DNA of 64,000 bases from Natronohydrobacter thiooxidans (GCF_001884735.1 NZ_MJAP01000032.1:1-64000), one strand, 5' to 3'; shown: positions 44,841 to 55,014, counted from the stretch's first letter. Translations and numbers: made by a program. The notes: generated from the letters alone by a model not told the origin.

Positions 44841-45365
44841 ATGGCAGAGACTGCCGCTTCGGGGCCAGGAATGCCCCAACTTGATGTCACCACGTTCTCG
44901 AACCAGATTTTCTGGCTCGTGGTTACGATGGTGGTGCTCTATTTTGTAATGTCACGGGTGGCATTGCCGCGGATCGCTGCCGTTCTGGCGGACCGTCGTG
45001 GTACGATCACCAGCGATATTGCTGCCGCCGAGGAATACAAGCTCAAGGCGCAGCAGGCGGAAGACGCCTATCACAAGGCGCTCGCCGATGCGCGCGCCGA
45101 GGCCCACCGCATCGTCGAAGCCGCGAAGGCAGACATTCAGGCCCAGCTTGATGTTCAGATCGCCAAGGCGGATGCCGAGATTGCTGCGAAGGCCAGCGAG
45201 TCCGAACGCCGCATCCGTGAAATCCGCGACAGCGCGATGGAGATGGTGTCCGAAGTGTCGCAAGTTGCGACCAAGGACATTCTGGAGAGTTTCGGCGGCA
45301 AAGCCGACGCGGCTAGTGTGAGTGCGGCGGTTGCTGCACGGTTGAAGGCAGGGGCAGCATCATGA
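44841..45365 (+). CDS. atpF': F0 ATP synthase subunit b'
   Basis: A 174-residue protein with one N-terminal membrane helix ([21 protein letters not shown]) and a long alanine/charged coiled coil forming the peripheral stalk. The b' paralogue is typical of photosynthetic and related alphaproteobacteria. It overlaps atpF by four bases. Confidence 0.94.
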   Translation: MAETAASGPGMPQLDVTTFSNQIFWLVVTMVVLYFVMSRVALPRIAAVLADRRGTITSDIAAAEEYKLKAQQAEDAYHKALADARAEAHRIVEAAKADIQAQLDVQIAKADAEIAAKASESERRIREIRDSAMEMVSEVSQVATKDILESFGGKADAASVSAAVAARLKAGAAS

Positions 45366-45925
45366 TCAAGCGCGTTCTTGCAGCGAGCCTTGCATTCGCC
45401 AGCCCCGCTTTCGCTGCGGTCGAAGGCAAGCCCTTCTTCTCGCTCTACAACACCGATCTGATCGTTCTGATCGCCTTCATCCTGTTCAGTGGCATCCTGA
45501 TCTATTTCAAGGTGCCCGGCAAGATTTCGGAACTTCTGGACGCGCGCGCTGTGACGATCCGGGGTGAGCTTGATGAAGCCCGGCGTCTGCGCGAAGAGGC
45601 GCTTGAGCTGAACGCCTCTTTCGAGCGCAAACAGGCCGAGGTCAAGGACGAGGCTGCCCGCATCGTCGAGAAAGCGAAAGCTGATGCCCAGCTTGTCGCC
45701 GAACAGACCAAGGCAGAGATCGAAGCCTCTATCGCCCGTCGCCTGAAAGCGGCCGAGGATCAGATCGCGTCCGCAGAAGCAAATGCCCTGCGGGATGTGC
45801 GCAACACCGCCGTTTCCGTGGCGATCGCCGCCGCTGGCGAATTGCTGGCCAAGCAGATGGACGAGGCGCAAAGCGATGCGCTGTTCCAGCGCGCGCTGAG
45901 CACGGCGCAGGAACACCTGCACTGA
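45362..45925 (+). CDS. atpF: F0 ATP synthase subunit b
   Basis: A 187-residue protein with an N-terminal hydrophobic stretch that may be a cleaved signal or first helix, a membrane helix ([21 protein letters not shown]) and the coiled-coil stalk ([17 protein letters not shown]). It forms the heterodimeric stalk with b'. It is last in the operon, before a strong terminator. Confidence 0.95.
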   Translation: MIKRVLAASLAFASPAFAAVEGKPFFSLYNTDLIVLIAFILFSGILIYFKVPGKISELLDARAVTIRGELDEARRLREEALELNASFERKQAEVKDEAARIVEKAKADAQLVAEQTKAEIEASIARRLKAAEDQIASAEANALRDVRNTAVSVAIAAAGELLAKQMDEAQSDALFQRALSTAQEHLH

Positions 45926-45948
45926 TCTGGCGGATATTCAAGACGTGG

Positions 45949-45977
45949 AACCCGGCGCGAAATCGCCGGGTTTTTTC
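45949..45977 (+). terminator. Terminator of the atp operon
   Basis: A perfect 9-bp stem (AACCCGGCG/CGCCGGGTT) closes a 6-nt loop and is followed by six Ts. Confidence 0.9.
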
Positions 45978-45986
45978 ATGCGGCGG

Positions 45987-46754
45987 CTACATCGCGCGGG
46001 CATGTTCGAAACGCAGGCGGGCGATTTCTTCATTCCGCTCGCTGCGCTTGAGATCATTTATCAGTGTCTCGACATAGGTCAGATGTGCTTCCGCGGCGGC
46101 ACGGGCCTGCGCGGGATCACGCGCTTGCAGCGCGTCATTCACCGCCTTGTGCTGCGCCAGAAGCTCATCGCGGGTGCCGCGCTGCTTGAAGATCAGCTGG
46201 CGATTGTAGAACACGCCCTGGTGCAGCAGGTTGAACATCGCGCGCATCATATGCAGCATGATGATGTTATGCGACGCCTCAACAATCGAGAGGTGAAATT
46301 CTGCATCAAGCCGGGCTTCCTCTGTCGGGTCGCGTTTCAGATGGGCGGCTTCCATCTTCTTGTAGATCGTGTCGATGACCTGCAGATCCATGTCGGACCC
46401 GAAGCGCGCCGCGCGTTCAGCCGACATCCCCTCCAGATCGCGCCGGAAGCTGATATAGTCGAACAGCGCTTCATCATGGTCCGAAAACAGCCGCACAAGC
46501 GAGTCGGAAAAGGCCGAATCCAGCAGATCTGCGACAAAGACACCGGCTCCGGCCTTGGCGGTCAGCAACCCGCGCGCCTGCAATTCGGCAATCGCATCGC
46601 GCAGCGAAGGGCGTGAGACACCCAGCTTCTCAGCCAGTTCACGCTCTGCCGGCAATCTCTCGCCCGGCCGCAGAATCCCGCGCAACAGCAAGAGTTCTAT
46701 CTGGCGCACCACGCTGATCGAGAGTTTCTCCGGCTGAATACGCTGAAAGGGCAT
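45987..46754 (-). CDS. FadR/GntR-family regulator (FCD type)
   Basis: 255 residues. An N-terminal winged helix (LRPGERLPAERELAEKLGVSRPSLRDAIAEL) is joined to an FCD ligand-binding domain with metal-site residues (AEFHLSIVEASHN). It is similar in type to PdhR/LldR/GlcC regulators of carboxylate metabolism. No target operon is adjacent, but an inverted repeat lies 55 bases upstream of its start and may be its own operator. Confidence 0.92.
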   Translation of the reverse strand: MPFQRIQPEKLSISVVRQIELLLLRGILRPGERLPAERELAEKLGVSRPSLRDAIAELQARGLLTAKAGAGVFVADLLDSAFSDSLVRLFSDHDEALFDYISFRRDLEGMSAERAARFGSDMDLQVIDTIYKKMEAAHLKRDPTEEARLDAEFHLSIVEASHNIIMLHMMRAMFNLLHQGVFYNRQLIFKQRGTRDELLAQHKAVNDALQARDPAQARAAAEAHLTYVETLINDLKRSERNEEIARLRFEHARAM

Positions 46755-46808
46755 CTGGTTTCCACATCAAGCAGGCTGTCAATCTATGCCCGGAATTTGG
46801 GCATATAT

Positions 46809-46827
46809 TGGTCAAAAGATATGACCA
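46809..46827. promoter_or_regulatory. Inverted repeat upstream of the GntR-family gene
   Basis: TGGTCA-N7-TGACCA is a perfect 6-bp inverted repeat, about 55 bases before the regulator start. TGGT/ACCA half-sites are those used by FadR-subfamily GntR regulators, although the usual spacing is shorter. Autoregulation is likely. Confidence 0.5.
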
Positions 46828-46844
46828 GATTGAGCGTTGCGCAA

Positions 46845-46875
46845 GAAAAAAGGCCAATCACGAGGATTGGCCTTT
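46845..46875 (-). terminator. Terminator of the OmpA lipoprotein gene
   Basis: On the minus strand an 11-bp perfect stem (AAAGGCCAATC/GATTGGCCTTT) with a short loop runs into six Ts. Confidence 0.88.
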
Positions 46876-46894
46876 CTCGTGGGTAATGTAACGG

Positions 46895-47542
46895 TCACGC
46901 GGGTTGATGCGGACGGATAAAGATCTCCACGCGACGGTTCTGGCGGCGCCCTTCCGGGGTTGCATTATTCGCAACCGGCTGGGTCAGGCCGCGCCCGATC
47001 GTCTGGATGCGGTTCGCAGCCACGCCCTGACTGCGCAGCACTTGCGCCACGGATTGCGCGCGCCGTTCGGAAAGCGACTGGTTATAGGCCGCGGCGCCGG
47101 TGTTGTCGGTATGCCCGACCACGATCACATCGCTGCGCGGGTAGTTCACCAGATTGGTCGAGATGACCCGCAGATCCTGCTGTAGGTCGGGGCGTAATGT
47201 GGCGCTGTCAACGGCAAAGAGCAGATCCTGCGGCAGGGTCAGGATCAGCTCCTGCCCTGTGTTGCGGATATCGACATTGCCGCCAAGCTGGCGACGCAGA
47301 TCCGCGGCCTGACGGTCAAGTTGTTGACCGATCAGCGCGCCCGCCGTCCCGCCGAGCACCGCGCCGGCAACTGCACGGCGCCCACCGCCATCGCCGGTTG
47401 CGGCACCAATAACGCCACCGACCGCAGCACCGGTCACAGCGCCGGTCAGGGTGCGATTCTGCATATTGTTGGGATCGGGCGCACAGGCGGCCAGAACGAG
47501 TGCGGATGCACCCGCAAGAAGCACAGGGGCAGATAATTTCAT
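46895..47542 (-). CDS. OmpA-family lipoprotein with glycine zipper (YiaD type)
   Basis: 215 residues. The signal peptide ends with lipobox LAAC (Cys20), followed by a glycine-zipper hairpin (GAVTGAAVGGVIGAATG, AGAVLGGTAGALIG) and an OmpA domain (FAVDSATLRPD, VVGHTDNTG, LSERRAQSV, NRRVEIFI). It is an outer-membrane lipoprotein bound to peptidoglycan. It is not linked to the caspase cluster and looks like the normal housekeeping form of this protein. Confidence 0.92.
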   Translation of the reverse strand: MKLSAPVLLAGASALVLAACAPDPNNMQNRTLTGAVTGAAVGGVIGAATGDGGGRRAVAGAVLGGTAGALIGQQLDRQAADLRRQLGGNVDIRNTGQELILTLPQDLLFAVDSATLRPDLQQDLRVISTNLVNYPRSDVIVVGHTDNTGAAAYNQSLSERRAQSVAQVLRSQGVAANRIQTIGRGLTQPVANNATPEGRRQNRRVEIFIRPHQPA

Positions 47543-47638
47543 GAAACCCTCCAGATGGTCAGCAAGCTATGTACCGCTGTAGAACGTTTTGCGCCACTAC
47601 ACGTTCCCTTGACCATACACAAACACGCGACTTTCCGC

Positions 47639-48487
47639 TCAGGAGGCCGCGTCAAGCCGCGCGGATTCCCATGCGAGCATGGCGCGTTTGCGCTCCAGCC
47701 CCCAGTGATAGCCGCCAAGTCCGCCCGCCCCGCGCAGGCAGCGATGGCAGGGTATCAGAAAGCTCACCGGATTGCGCCCGACCGCAGTACCCACCGCGCG
47801 CGCCGCCTTGGCTGTGCAGACCCGCGCGCCAATCGCGCCGTAACTTGTGACATGGCCAGAGGGCACCTGCAGCAATGCCTCCCAGACCTTGATCTGAAAG
47901 GGCGTGCCGATCATGTGCAGATCAACCTTGCCCGATTGTGCAAATGCGGCCTCGATATGAGGTGCCGCCACGGATGGGTCCTCGATCAACTGCGCCTTTG
48001 GCCAGCGCTGCGCCATATCCGCGAAGATCTTATCCTGCTCGGCCTCATCGGCGAAGGCCAGCCCGCAAAGCCCGCGGTCGCTGGCAATACCCAGTGCCAT
48101 GCCGAACGGGGTGTCGAACCAGCCATAGCGCAGCACCAGCCCCGCCCCACGCCGAGCATAGTCCCCCGGCGTCATCGCTTCCCAGCGCAGGAACAGATCA
48201 TGCAGCCGCGCCTGTCCTGAAAGACCCATCGCATGCGCGGTCTCAAGTGTCGAGAATCGTGCTTCCAGCAGCTTCCGGGCATGGCCGAGCGTCAGATATT
48301 GCTGGTAGCGCTTGGGCGAAACCCCGACCCACTGGCTGAACAGACGCTGAAAATGCGCCGCGCTCATGCCCATTTCGCCTGCCAGATCCGAAAGCGCGCG
48401 TTGCGCGCCGCCCGGCGCGTCGATCAGCGCAATGGCGCGTTCCATCACGCGGTAATGGTATAGTCTCTCGCTGCTCAGATCGTCCAC
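47639..48487 (-). CDS. Ada-like AraC regulator / O6-methylguanine-DNA methyltransferase
   Basis: 282 residues from a GTG at 48487 with AAGGGA ahead of it; the frame is open to 48538. It has an AraC-type helix-turn-helix half (LSDLAGEMGMSAAHFQRLFSQWVG), then a methyltransferase half with the PCHR active-site cysteine (FLIPCHRCLRG) and GGYHWGLERKRAML. It moves alkyl groups from DNA to itself. It lacks the N-terminal zinc domain of E. coli Ada that repairs phosphotriesters and switches activation, so sensing must differ. Confidence 0.9.
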   Translation of the reverse strand: MDDLSSERLYHYRVMERAIALIDAPGGAQRALSDLAGEMGMSAAHFQRLFSQWVGVSPKRYQQYLTLGHARKLLEARFSTLETAHAMGLSGQARLHDLFLRWEAMTPGDYARRGAGLVLRYGWFDTPFGMALGIASDRGLCGLAFADEAEQDKIFADMAQRWPKAQLIEDPSVAAPHIEAAFAQSGKVDLHMIGTPFQIKVWEALLQVPSGHVTSYGAIGARVCTAKAARAVGTAVGRNPVSFLIPCHRCLRGAGGLGGYHWGLERKRAMLAWESARLDAAS

Positions 48488-48625
48488 GACCGTTCCCTTC
48501 ACTCGACATCGCCAGATTACGGGATCGCCACGGCACAAGCGACACGAAAGCTGCGGATTCGGGTCATTGCACTTGCTTCACAGGTTCACTAAGCAAGGGC
48601 GGGGGATCATAGCCGGATCAGATGC

Positions 48626-49804
48626 ATGAAATTGAGCCTGTCCTTTCTGGTGCTGGGCTATCTGCTCAGCCAGTTCTATCGGTCGTTTCTGGCCGTGCTC
48701 TCGGGGTTGTTGCAGGCGGATGTCGGCGTCACCGCCGATGATCTGGCCTTCGCCTCTGGCCTGTGGTTTCTGGTCTTTGCGCTGGCGCAGCTACCGGTTG
48801 GCTTGGCGCTGGACCGTTTCGGCCCCAGACGCACGACCGCGCTGATGCTGGGGCTGGGCGGTACGGGCGGGGCAGTGATTTTTGCCGTGGCGCAGAACGC
48901 CCTGCATATCAATCTGGCGATGGCGCTTCTGGGCATTGGCTGCGCCCCGGTCCTGATGGCCGCCTATTACATCTTCGCGCGCAGCTTCCCGCCCGCGATC
49001 TTCGCCACGCTGGCGGGGGCGGTGATCGGTTTCGGCTCACTGGGCAATATTCTGGGCGCCTTGCCGATGGCATGGGCGGCCGAGATCTTTGGCTGGCGCG
49101 AATCGATCCTTGCCATTGGCGGCGTGACAGCTCTTGTCGCGGGGGCGATCTGGTTCATCGTGCAGGATCCGCCCAAGGCCGAGACGCCGGACGGCGCGCG
49201 GGGCAGCTTGCTGGATATTCTGCGCATCCCGGCGCTCTGGCTGCTGCTCCCGCTTCTGGTGGTGAATTACGCCCCCGCCGCCGGGCTGCGCGGGCTCTGG
49301 GTCGGACCGTATTATGCGGACCTCTATGGGGCCACGGCCACCGGGATCGGACAGGTGACGCTGTTGATGGCGCTTGCGATGATTGCGGGCAATTTTGCCT
49401 ATGGCCCGCTGGACCGCGTATTCGGCACCCGCAAGGGCGTGATTCTGACCGGCAATCTTCTGGGCACGGCCTGCCTTTTCGCGCTCGCCTTCTTTCCTTT
49501 GGCCGGATTCTGGCAGGCGGGGCTCCTGCTGGCCGCTGTGGGCTTTTTCGGGGCATCCTTTCCGATGATGATGGCGCATGGCCGCAGCTATTTCCCCCCG
49601 CATCTGACCGGGCGCGGCGTGACCTTCCTCAATCTGTGCTCCATCGGCGGGGTAGGGGTGCTGCAGGTGCTCAGTGGCCGCGTCCATGCCAGCGCGCCCG
49701 CCGCCCCACCCGAAGCCGCCTATCAGACGCTGTTCCTGTTCTTCGCGATCCTGCTGCTGATCGGCTGTATCATTTACGCCTTCGCCAAGGACCGGACCGA
49801 CTAG
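48626..49804 (+). CDS. MFS transporter
   Basis: A 392-residue inner-membrane protein with about twelve helices. LPVGLALDRFGPRRT between helices 2 and 3 is the MFS A-motif, and a second-half counterpart is GPLDRVFGTRKG. The protein starts directly with a helix (LSFLVLGYLLSQFYRSF). Substrate unknown; nitrate/sugar-phosphate type relatives exist, but I cannot choose. Confidence 0.9.
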   Translation: MKLSLSFLVLGYLLSQFYRSFLAVLSGLLQADVGVTADDLAFASGLWFLVFALAQLPVGLALDRFGPRRTTALMLGLGGTGGAVIFAVAQNALHINLAMALLGIGCAPVLMAAYYIFARSFPPAIFATLAGAVIGFGSLGNILGALPMAWAAEIFGWRESILAIGGVTALVAGAIWFIVQDPPKAETPDGARGSLLDILRIPALWLLLPLLVVNYAPAAGLRGLWVGPYYADLYGATATGIGQVTLLMALAMIAGNFAYGPLDRVFGTRKGVILTGNLLGTACLFALAFFPLAGFWQAGLLLAAVGFFGASFPMMMAHGRSYFPPHLTGRGVTFLNLCSIGGVGVLQVLSGRVHASAPAAPPEAAYQTLFLFFAILLLIGCIIYAFAKDRTD

Positions 49805-49867
49805 CGCCCCTTCACCTTGGCGCCGAATTGCGATAGGTGCAGCGCGACGTGTGAAAAGGAGGCCGAA

Positions 49868-50890
49868 ATGGGCTACAAGGTCGTCATCGCAGGTGCCACG
49901 GGCAATGTGGGCCGCGAAATGCTGAACATCCTCGCTGAACGGGAATTCCCCGTTGATCAGATCGCCGCTCTGGCCTCGCGCCGTAGTCTTGGCACTGAGG
50001 TCAGCTTTGGCGACAAGACCCTGAAATGCCAGGATCTCGACACGTTCGACTTCACCGGCTGGGATATTGCCTTCTTCGCCGTGGGGTCCGAGGCAACCAA
50101 AACCTACGCCCCCAAGGCCGCCTCGCAAGGCTGTGTCGTGATCGACAATTCCTCGCTCTATCGCTACGACCCGGACGTGCCGCTGGTGGTGCCCGAGGTG
50201 AATGCGGCCGCAGTCGATGGCTACACCAAGAAGAACATCATCGCGAACCCCAACTGCTCGACCGCGCAGATGGTCGTGGCGCTGAAGCCGCTGCATGATC
50301 GTGCGCGGATCAAGCGGGTGGTGGTCAGCACCTATCAATCCGTCTCCGGCACCGGCAAAGAGGCGATTGACGAGCTGTGGAACCAGACCAAGGGCCTCTA
50401 TGTCCCCGGTCAGGAAGTGGCCCCTTCCGTCTATCCCAAGCAGATCGCCTTCAACGTGATCCCGCATATCGACGTCTTCATGGAAGATGGCTCGACCAAG
50501 GAAGAATGGAAGATGGTCGCCGAGACCAAAAAGATCATGGACCCCTCGATCAAGCTGACCGCGACCTGCGTGCGCGTGCCGGTTTTCGTGGGCCATTCGG
50601 AAGCGATCAATATCGAGTTCGAGGATTTCCTTGACGAAGAGGAAGCCCGCGACATCCTGCGCGAAGCCCCCGGCATCCTCGTCGTCGACAAGCGCGAGGC
50701 GGGCGGCTACATCACGCCTATCGAATGTGTCGGCGAATACGCCACCTATATCAGCCGTATCCGGCAGGATTCGACCATCGAGAACGGGCTGAACATCTGG
50801 TGCGTATCCGACAACCTGCGCAAGGGCGCTGCGCTGAACGCGGTGCAGATCGCCGAAGTTCTGGGCAACCGGTGCCTGAAAAAAGGCTGA
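49868..50890 (+). CDS. asd: Aspartate-semialdehyde dehydrogenase
   Basis: 340 residues from the ATG at 49868, behind AAAAGGAGGCC. It has an NADP-binding start (IAGATGNVGREML), the catalytic-Cys loop NPNCSTAQM, and TYQSVSGTGKEA, typical of the Gram-positive-like Asd class found in alphaproteobacteria. It reduces aspartyl phosphate toward lysine, methionine, threonine and diaminopimelate. Confidence 0.96.
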   Translation: MGYKVVIAGATGNVGREMLNILAEREFPVDQIAALASRRSLGTEVSFGDKTLKCQDLDTFDFTGWDIAFFAVGSEATKTYAPKAASQGCVVIDNSSLYRYDPDVPLVVPEVNAAAVDGYTKKNIIANPNCSTAQMVVALKPLHDRARIKRVVVSTYQSVSGTGKEAIDELWNQTKGLYVPGQEVAPSVYPKQIAFNVIPHIDVFMEDGSTKEEWKMVAETKKIMDPSIKLTATCVRVPVFVGHSEAINIEFEDFLDEEEARDILREAPGILVVDKREAGGYITPIECVGEYATYISRIRQDSTIENGLNIWCVSDNLRKGAALNAVQIAEVLGNRCLKKG

Positions 50891-50913
50891 AACCGGCCTC
50901 GGAAAAAATGATG

Positions 50914-50942
50914 AAGCGCGGAGTGTCAGCTCCGCGCTTTTT
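50914..50942 (+). terminator. Terminator of asd
   Basis: A 10-bp stem (AAGCGCGGAG/CTCCGCGCTT) with a 6-nt loop is followed by Ts. Confidence 0.85.
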
Positions 50943-51100
50943 CATTTCGCAAGCGGCGTGGCGGCGCTGAAGCGCATGCGTTTCGTATCGGAAATTCCAA
51001 GGGCGCAACTGGCGCGGAAAATGTCGCAATCACGGCTTAATGCGGGGGCCGGTCCAGATATAGCAGGGATGTAGCGACAATTCCGCGCAGGGAGCGAAAC

Positions 51101-52777
51101 ATGGCCTTCAAGACCGACATCGAAATCGCCCGTGAGGCAAACAAAAAACCCATTCAGGAAATCGGCGCGAAGCTGGGTATCCCGACCGAACATCTGCTGC
51201 CTTTCGGCCATGACAAGGCCAAGGTCAGCCAGGAATTTGTCTCGGATGCGCGCAGCCGCAAGCGTGGCAAGCTGATCCTCGTGACCGCGATCAACCCGAC
51301 ACCCGCCGGTGAAGGCAAGACCACCACGACCGTGGGGCTGGGCGACGGGCTGAACGCCATCGGCAAGAATGCCGCGATCTGTATCCGCGAAGCCTCGCTC
51401 GGGCCGAATTTCGGCATGAAGGGCGGTGCTGCTGGCGGCGGTTATGCGCAGATCGTGCCGATGGAGGACATGAACCTGCATTTCACCGGGGATTTCCACG
51501 CGATCACCTCGGCGCATAACCTCCTGTCGGCGATGATCGACAACCATATCTACTGGGGCAACGAGCTGGAAATCGACGAGCGCCGGATCACCTGGCGCCG
51601 CGTCATGGACATGAATGACCGCGCGCTGCGCGATATGGTCATCTCGCTTGGCGGTGTCTCGAACGGTTTTGCGCGCCAGACCGGGTTTGACATCACCGTG
51701 GCCTCCGAGGTCATGGCGATCCTCTGCCTTGCCGCTGATCTGGAAGATTTGCAGCGCCGCCTGGGCGATATCGTGATCGCCTATCGCCGCGACAAGACGC
51801 CGATCTATTGCCGTGATATCGGTGCCGAAGGCGCGATGACCGTGCTCTTGAAAGACGCGATGCAGCCCAATCTGGTGCAGACGCTGGAAAACAACCCGGC
51901 CTTCGTGCATGGCGGTCCCTTCGCCAATATCGCGCATGGCTGCAACTCGGTCGTGGCGACGCAGACCGCGCTGGGGCTTGCGGATTACGTCGTGACCGAA
52001 GCCGGTTTCGGGGCCGATCTGGGGGCCGAGAAATTCTTCAACATCAAATGCCGCAAGGCCGGGCTGAAACCGGCGGTCGCGGTGATCGTGGCCACAGTGC
52101 GCGCGATGAAGATGAATGGCGGTGTGGCGAAAGCGGACCTTGGTTCGGAAAATGTCAGCGCCGTGCAGAAAGGCTGCCCGAATCTGGGGCGCCATATCGA
52201 GAATGTGAAATCCTTCGGCGTGCCGGTGGTGGTCGCGATCAACCATTTCCATTCCGACACAGAGGCCGAAGTGCAGGCCGTGAAAGATTATGTGGCCACG
52301 CTCGGGTCTGAAGCGATCCTGTGCCGCCACTGGGCCGAAGGGTCGAAGGGCGTCACAGAACTGGCAACCCGCGTGGCTGAACTGGCAGATGGCGATCACT
52401 CGCAATTCGCGCCGCTCTATAGTGATGACATGCCCCTCTTTGACAAGATCCAGACCATCGCGCGCCGCATCTACCGCGCCGATGATGTGCTGGCTGATGC
52501 GAAGATCCGCAGCCAGTTGAAGGAATGGGAAACCGCGGGCTATGGCAATCTGCCGATCTGCATGGCCAAGACCCAGTATTCCTTCTCGACCGACCCGAAC
52601 CTGCGCGGTGCGCCCGAGAACCATTCGGTGCCGGTGCGCGAAGTGCGCCTGTCCGCCGGGGCCGGGTTCATCGTGGTGATCTGCGGTGAAATCATGACCA
52701 TGCCGGGCCTGCCGCGCAAACCGGCGGCGCAGACCATCCGCTTCAACGAGGAAGGGCTGATCGAAGGTCTGTTCTGA
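51101..52777 (+). CDS. fhs: Formate-tetrahydrofolate ligase
   Basis: A 558-residue enzyme making 10-formyl-tetrahydrofolate from formate, THF and ATP. The P-loop reads [17 protein letters not shown]; other family stretches are [34 protein letters not shown] and [11 protein letters not shown]. It heads the one-carbon group with the AroQ-like protein and two FolD paralogues. Confidence 0.97.
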   Translation: MAFKTDIEIAREANKKPIQEIGAKLGIPTEHLLPFGHDKAKVSQEFVSDARSRKRGKLILVTAINPTPAGEGKTTTTVGLGDGLNAIGKNAAICIREASLGPNFGMKGGAAGGGYAQIVPMEDMNLHFTGDFHAITSAHNLLSAMIDNHIYWGNELEIDERRITWRRVMDMNDRALRDMVISLGGVSNGFARQTGFDITVASEVMAILCLAADLEDLQRRLGDIVIAYRRDKTPIYCRDIGAEGAMTVLLKDAMQPNLVQTLENNPAFVHGGPFANIAHGCNSVVATQTALGLADYVVTEAGFGADLGAEKFFNIKCRKAGLKPAVAVIVATVRAMKMNGGVAKADLGSENVSAVQKGCPNLGRHIENVKSFGVPVVVAINHFHSDTEAEVQAVKDYVATLGSEAILCRHWAEGSKGVTELATRVAELADGDHSQFAPLYSDDMPLFDKIQTIARRIYRADDVLADAKIRSQLKEWETAGYGNLPICMAKTQYSFSTDPNLRGAPENHSVPVREVRLSAGAGFIVVICGEIMTMPGLPRKPAAQTIRFNEEGLIEGLF

Positions 52778-52784
52778 TCGGGCC

Positions 52785-52816
52785 GGGCGGGCGGCCTCGC
52801 GCGTCGTCGTCCCGCC
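52785..52816 (+). terminator. GC hairpin after fhs
   Basis: GGGCGGG at 52785 can pair with CCCGCCC ending near 52816 across a GC-rich loop. There is no T-run, so partial termination or mRNA protection is more likely than a full stop. Confidence 0.35.
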
Positions 52817-52899
52817 CACCCTCCCGCAGGGGCGCATTGCACAGGGCATATCAGAGCGGTAGGTAGGGCGCGTGCTGCCTGCCAGATAAGGATGCCCTG

Positions 52900-53211
52900 A
52901 TGCGCCTGCCCTCCGAATGTCGGAACATGGACGAATTGCGTGCCCAGATCGACCGGCTCGATCAGGAGCTGGTCGGGCTGCTTGTCGCGCGGACCGGATA
53001 TATCGACCGCGCGATCGACCTGAAGACGTCGGCGCAACTGCCCGCGCGGATCGAGGCGCGCGTGGACGAAGTGCTGGAAAATGTCCGGAGGCTGGCCGCG
53101 CAACAGGGGCTGGATCCGGAACTGGCAGCGGCGCTCTGGGAGCGCATCATCGAATGGTCCATTGCCCGCGAAGAGCGGGTTCTGGGCAAGACGCAAGAGA
53201 GACCGGAATGA
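52900..53211 (+). CDS. AroQ-type chorismate mutase-like protein
   Basis: A 103-residue single-domain chorismate mutase II fold (MDELRAQIDRLDQELVGLLVARTGYI, IEARVDEVLENVRRLA, WERIIEWSIAREE). Arg, Lys and Glu residues at active-site positions are largely kept, so it may be an active mutase or a PchB-like lyase. Translation may start at the ATG at 52927 (MDEL) instead. It overlaps folD1 by four bases, an odd pairing of aromatic and one-carbon functions. Confidence 0.85.
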   Translation: MRLPSECRNMDELRAQIDRLDQELVGLLVARTGYIDRAIDLKTSAQLPARIEARVDEVLENVRRLAAQQGLDPELAAALWERIIEWSIAREERVLGKTQERPE

Positions 53212-54083
53212 CCGCCACATTGATCGACGGCAAGCTGATCGCCCGGAAGATGCGCGCGGCCTTGGCGCTGGACGTGGCAGAACTGGCCCGGACCGGATGG
53301 TCGCCGAAGCTGGTGTCGATCACCGTGGGGGACGGCTCTGCCTCGGCGCTCTATGTGCGCAATCAGCAGAAACAGGCCGAGGCCACCGGCATCGAGTTCG
53401 AACAACGCACCTACCCGGCCGAGATTTCGCTGGAACAGCTGACGGGTGTCCTGAGTGGGCTGAACAGCGATCCGAGGGTGCATGGGATCATCATCCAGCG
53501 CCCCTTGCCGCCGCATATCCCGGTCAAGACCTTGCAGAAAGCCGTGCATCCGCTGAAGGATGTAGAAGGCATGCACCCGGCGTCAATTGGCAATATCGTC
53601 TATAACGACCTCGCGCTTGGTCCCTGCACGGCGGTGGCAGCGGTCGAGATACTGAAAACCCTGCCCCTGCAGGTCGAAGGTCTGGATGTGGTGGTGATTG
53701 GCCATTCGGAGATCGTGGGCAAACCGATTGCCTTTCTGATGATGGGTCTGGGGGCGACGGTTACGGTCTGCCACCATATGACGCGGCAGGTCGCGGTACA
53801 TTCGCGCCGCGCCGATGCGGTATTCGTGGCTGTCGGCAAACCTGGCCTTGTGACCGGGGATATGCTGAAACCGGGGGCTGCGCTGATTGATATCGGCATC
53901 AACCGGGTCGATGGGCGGACCGTGGGCGATGCCGATTTCGAGAGCTGTTCCAAGGTCGCGGGCTGGATCACACCGGTTCCCGGTGGCGTGGGGCCGGTCA
54001 CAGTGGCCACATTGCTGAAAAACGCGGTGCTGGCAGCGCAGATGCAGCGAGACCATTATGCGGCGAGTTTCGCCGCCAGCTGA
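53208..54083 (+). CDS. FolD paralogue lacking the catalytic lysine
   Basis: 291 residues. The fold is that of methylene-THF dehydrogenase/cyclohydrolase ([41 protein letters not shown]). The key Tyr-x-x-x-Lys motif reads YVRNQQK, with Gln where Lys56 (E. coli numbering) should be, and the folate-binding DVDGF reads DVEGM. In characterised enzymes a Lys-to-Gln change here abolishes cyclohydrolase but can leave dehydrogenase activity. It lies directly before a normal folD and after fhs, so it probably has a special or regulatory task. Confidence 0.9.
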   Translation: MTATLIDGKLIARKMRAALALDVAELARTGWSPKLVSITVGDGSASALYVRNQQKQAEATGIEFEQRTYPAEISLEQLTGVLSGLNSDPRVHGIIIQRPLPPHIPVKTLQKAVHPLKDVEGMHPASIGNIVYNDLALGPCTAVAAVEILKTLPLQVEGLDVVVIGHSEIVGKPIAFLMMGLGATVTVCHHMTRQVAVHSRRADAVFVAVGKPGLVTGDMLKPGAALIDIGINRVDGRTVGDADFESCSKVAGWITPVPGGVGPVTVATLLKNAVLAAQMQRDHYAASFAAS

Positions 54084-54099
54084 AGGCAAGGAGAAGAAG

Positions 54100-54990
54100 A
54101 TGTCCGCGACGCTGATTGATGGCAAGGCCTTTGCCGCGCAAGTGCGCGCCAAGGTGGCCGAGCATGTTACCCGTCTGAAGAATGATCACGGGCTGGTGCC
54201 CGGTCTGGCCGTGGTGCTGGTGGGCGAAGATCCCGCAAGTCAGGTCTATGTGCGCTCGAAGGGCAAGCAGACGGTCGAGGTCGGAATGGCCTCTTTCGAA
54301 CATAAGCTCTCGCCCGAGACCTCTGAGGCCGATCTGCTGGCGTTGATCGCAAAACTGAACGCCGACCCGAAAGTTCACGGGATTCTCGTGCAGTTACCGC
54401 TGCCTTCTCATCTGAATTCCGATCTGGTGATCAACAGCATCGACCCGGCAAAGGATGTGGACGGCTTTCACATTTCCAATGTGGGCCTGTTGGGCACCGG
54501 ACAGAAATCCATGGTGCCCTGCACGCCGCTCGGATGCCTCATGATGCTGCGCGATCACCTTGGCAGCCTGTCCGGCCTGAATGCGGTGGTCGTGGGGCGG
54601 TCGAATATCGTGGGCAAGCCGATGGCGCAGCTTCTTCTGGGCGACAGTTGCACCGTTACCATCGCCCATTCGCGCACCCGCGATCTGGCTGAAACCTGCC
54701 GCAGGGCGGATATTCTGGTTGCCGCTGTGGGCCGTCCAGAGATGATTCCGGGCGATTGGGTGAAGCCCGGTGCGACGGTGATCGACGTTGGGATCAACCG
54801 TATCGAACGCGACGGGAAAACTGTACTGGTGGGCGATGTGCATTTCGACAGCGCGGCGCAGGTGGCCGGGGCGATTACCCCGGTTCCGGGTGGCGTGGGT
54901 CCGATGACGATTGCCTGTCTCTTGGCCAATACTGTCACCTCCGCCTGCCGGGCGAATGGCCTGCCAGAGCCCGAGGGGCTGACGGCCTGA
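54100..54990 (+). CDS. folD: Methylene-THF dehydrogenase / methenyl-THF cyclohydrolase
   Basis: A 296-residue bifunctional enzyme linking 5,10-methylene-THF and 10-formyl-THF with NADP. The active-site pieces are complete: YVRSKGK (Tyr, Lys), VQLPLP (Gln) and KDVDGFH (Asp). The NADP site is [16 protein letters not shown] and the tail [23 protein letters not shown] site precedes the ATG, 16 bases after the paralogue. Confidence 0.96.
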   Translation: MSATLIDGKAFAAQVRAKVAEHVTRLKNDHGLVPGLAVVLVGEDPASQVYVRSKGKQTVEVGMASFEHKLSPETSEADLLALIAKLNADPKVHGILVQLPLPSHLNSDLVINSIDPAKDVDGFHISNVGLLGTGQKSMVPCTPLGCLMMLRDHLGSLSGLNAVVVGRSNIVGKPMAQLLLGDSCTVTIAHSRTRDLAETCRRADILVAAVGRPEMIPGDWVKPGATVIDVGINRIERDGKTVLVGDVHFDSAAQVAGAITPVPGGVGPMTIACLLANTVTSACRANGLPEPEGLTA

Positions 54991-55014
54991 CAGATGCGCG
55001 ACGCGCAGGGAATG

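Noticed and set aside
43326..44879. A 517-codon minus-strand open frame over atpI-atpB-atpE
   Set aside because: It spans three real genes and their gaps and has no domain.
50943..51100. Possible THF or ZTP riboswitch before fhs
   Set aside because: I could not find the conserved core elements; only ordinary spacing and a ribosome site are seen.
50942..52849. A 635-codon open frame antisense to fhs
   Set aside because: Shadow of a strongly conserved gene; no recognisable protein features.
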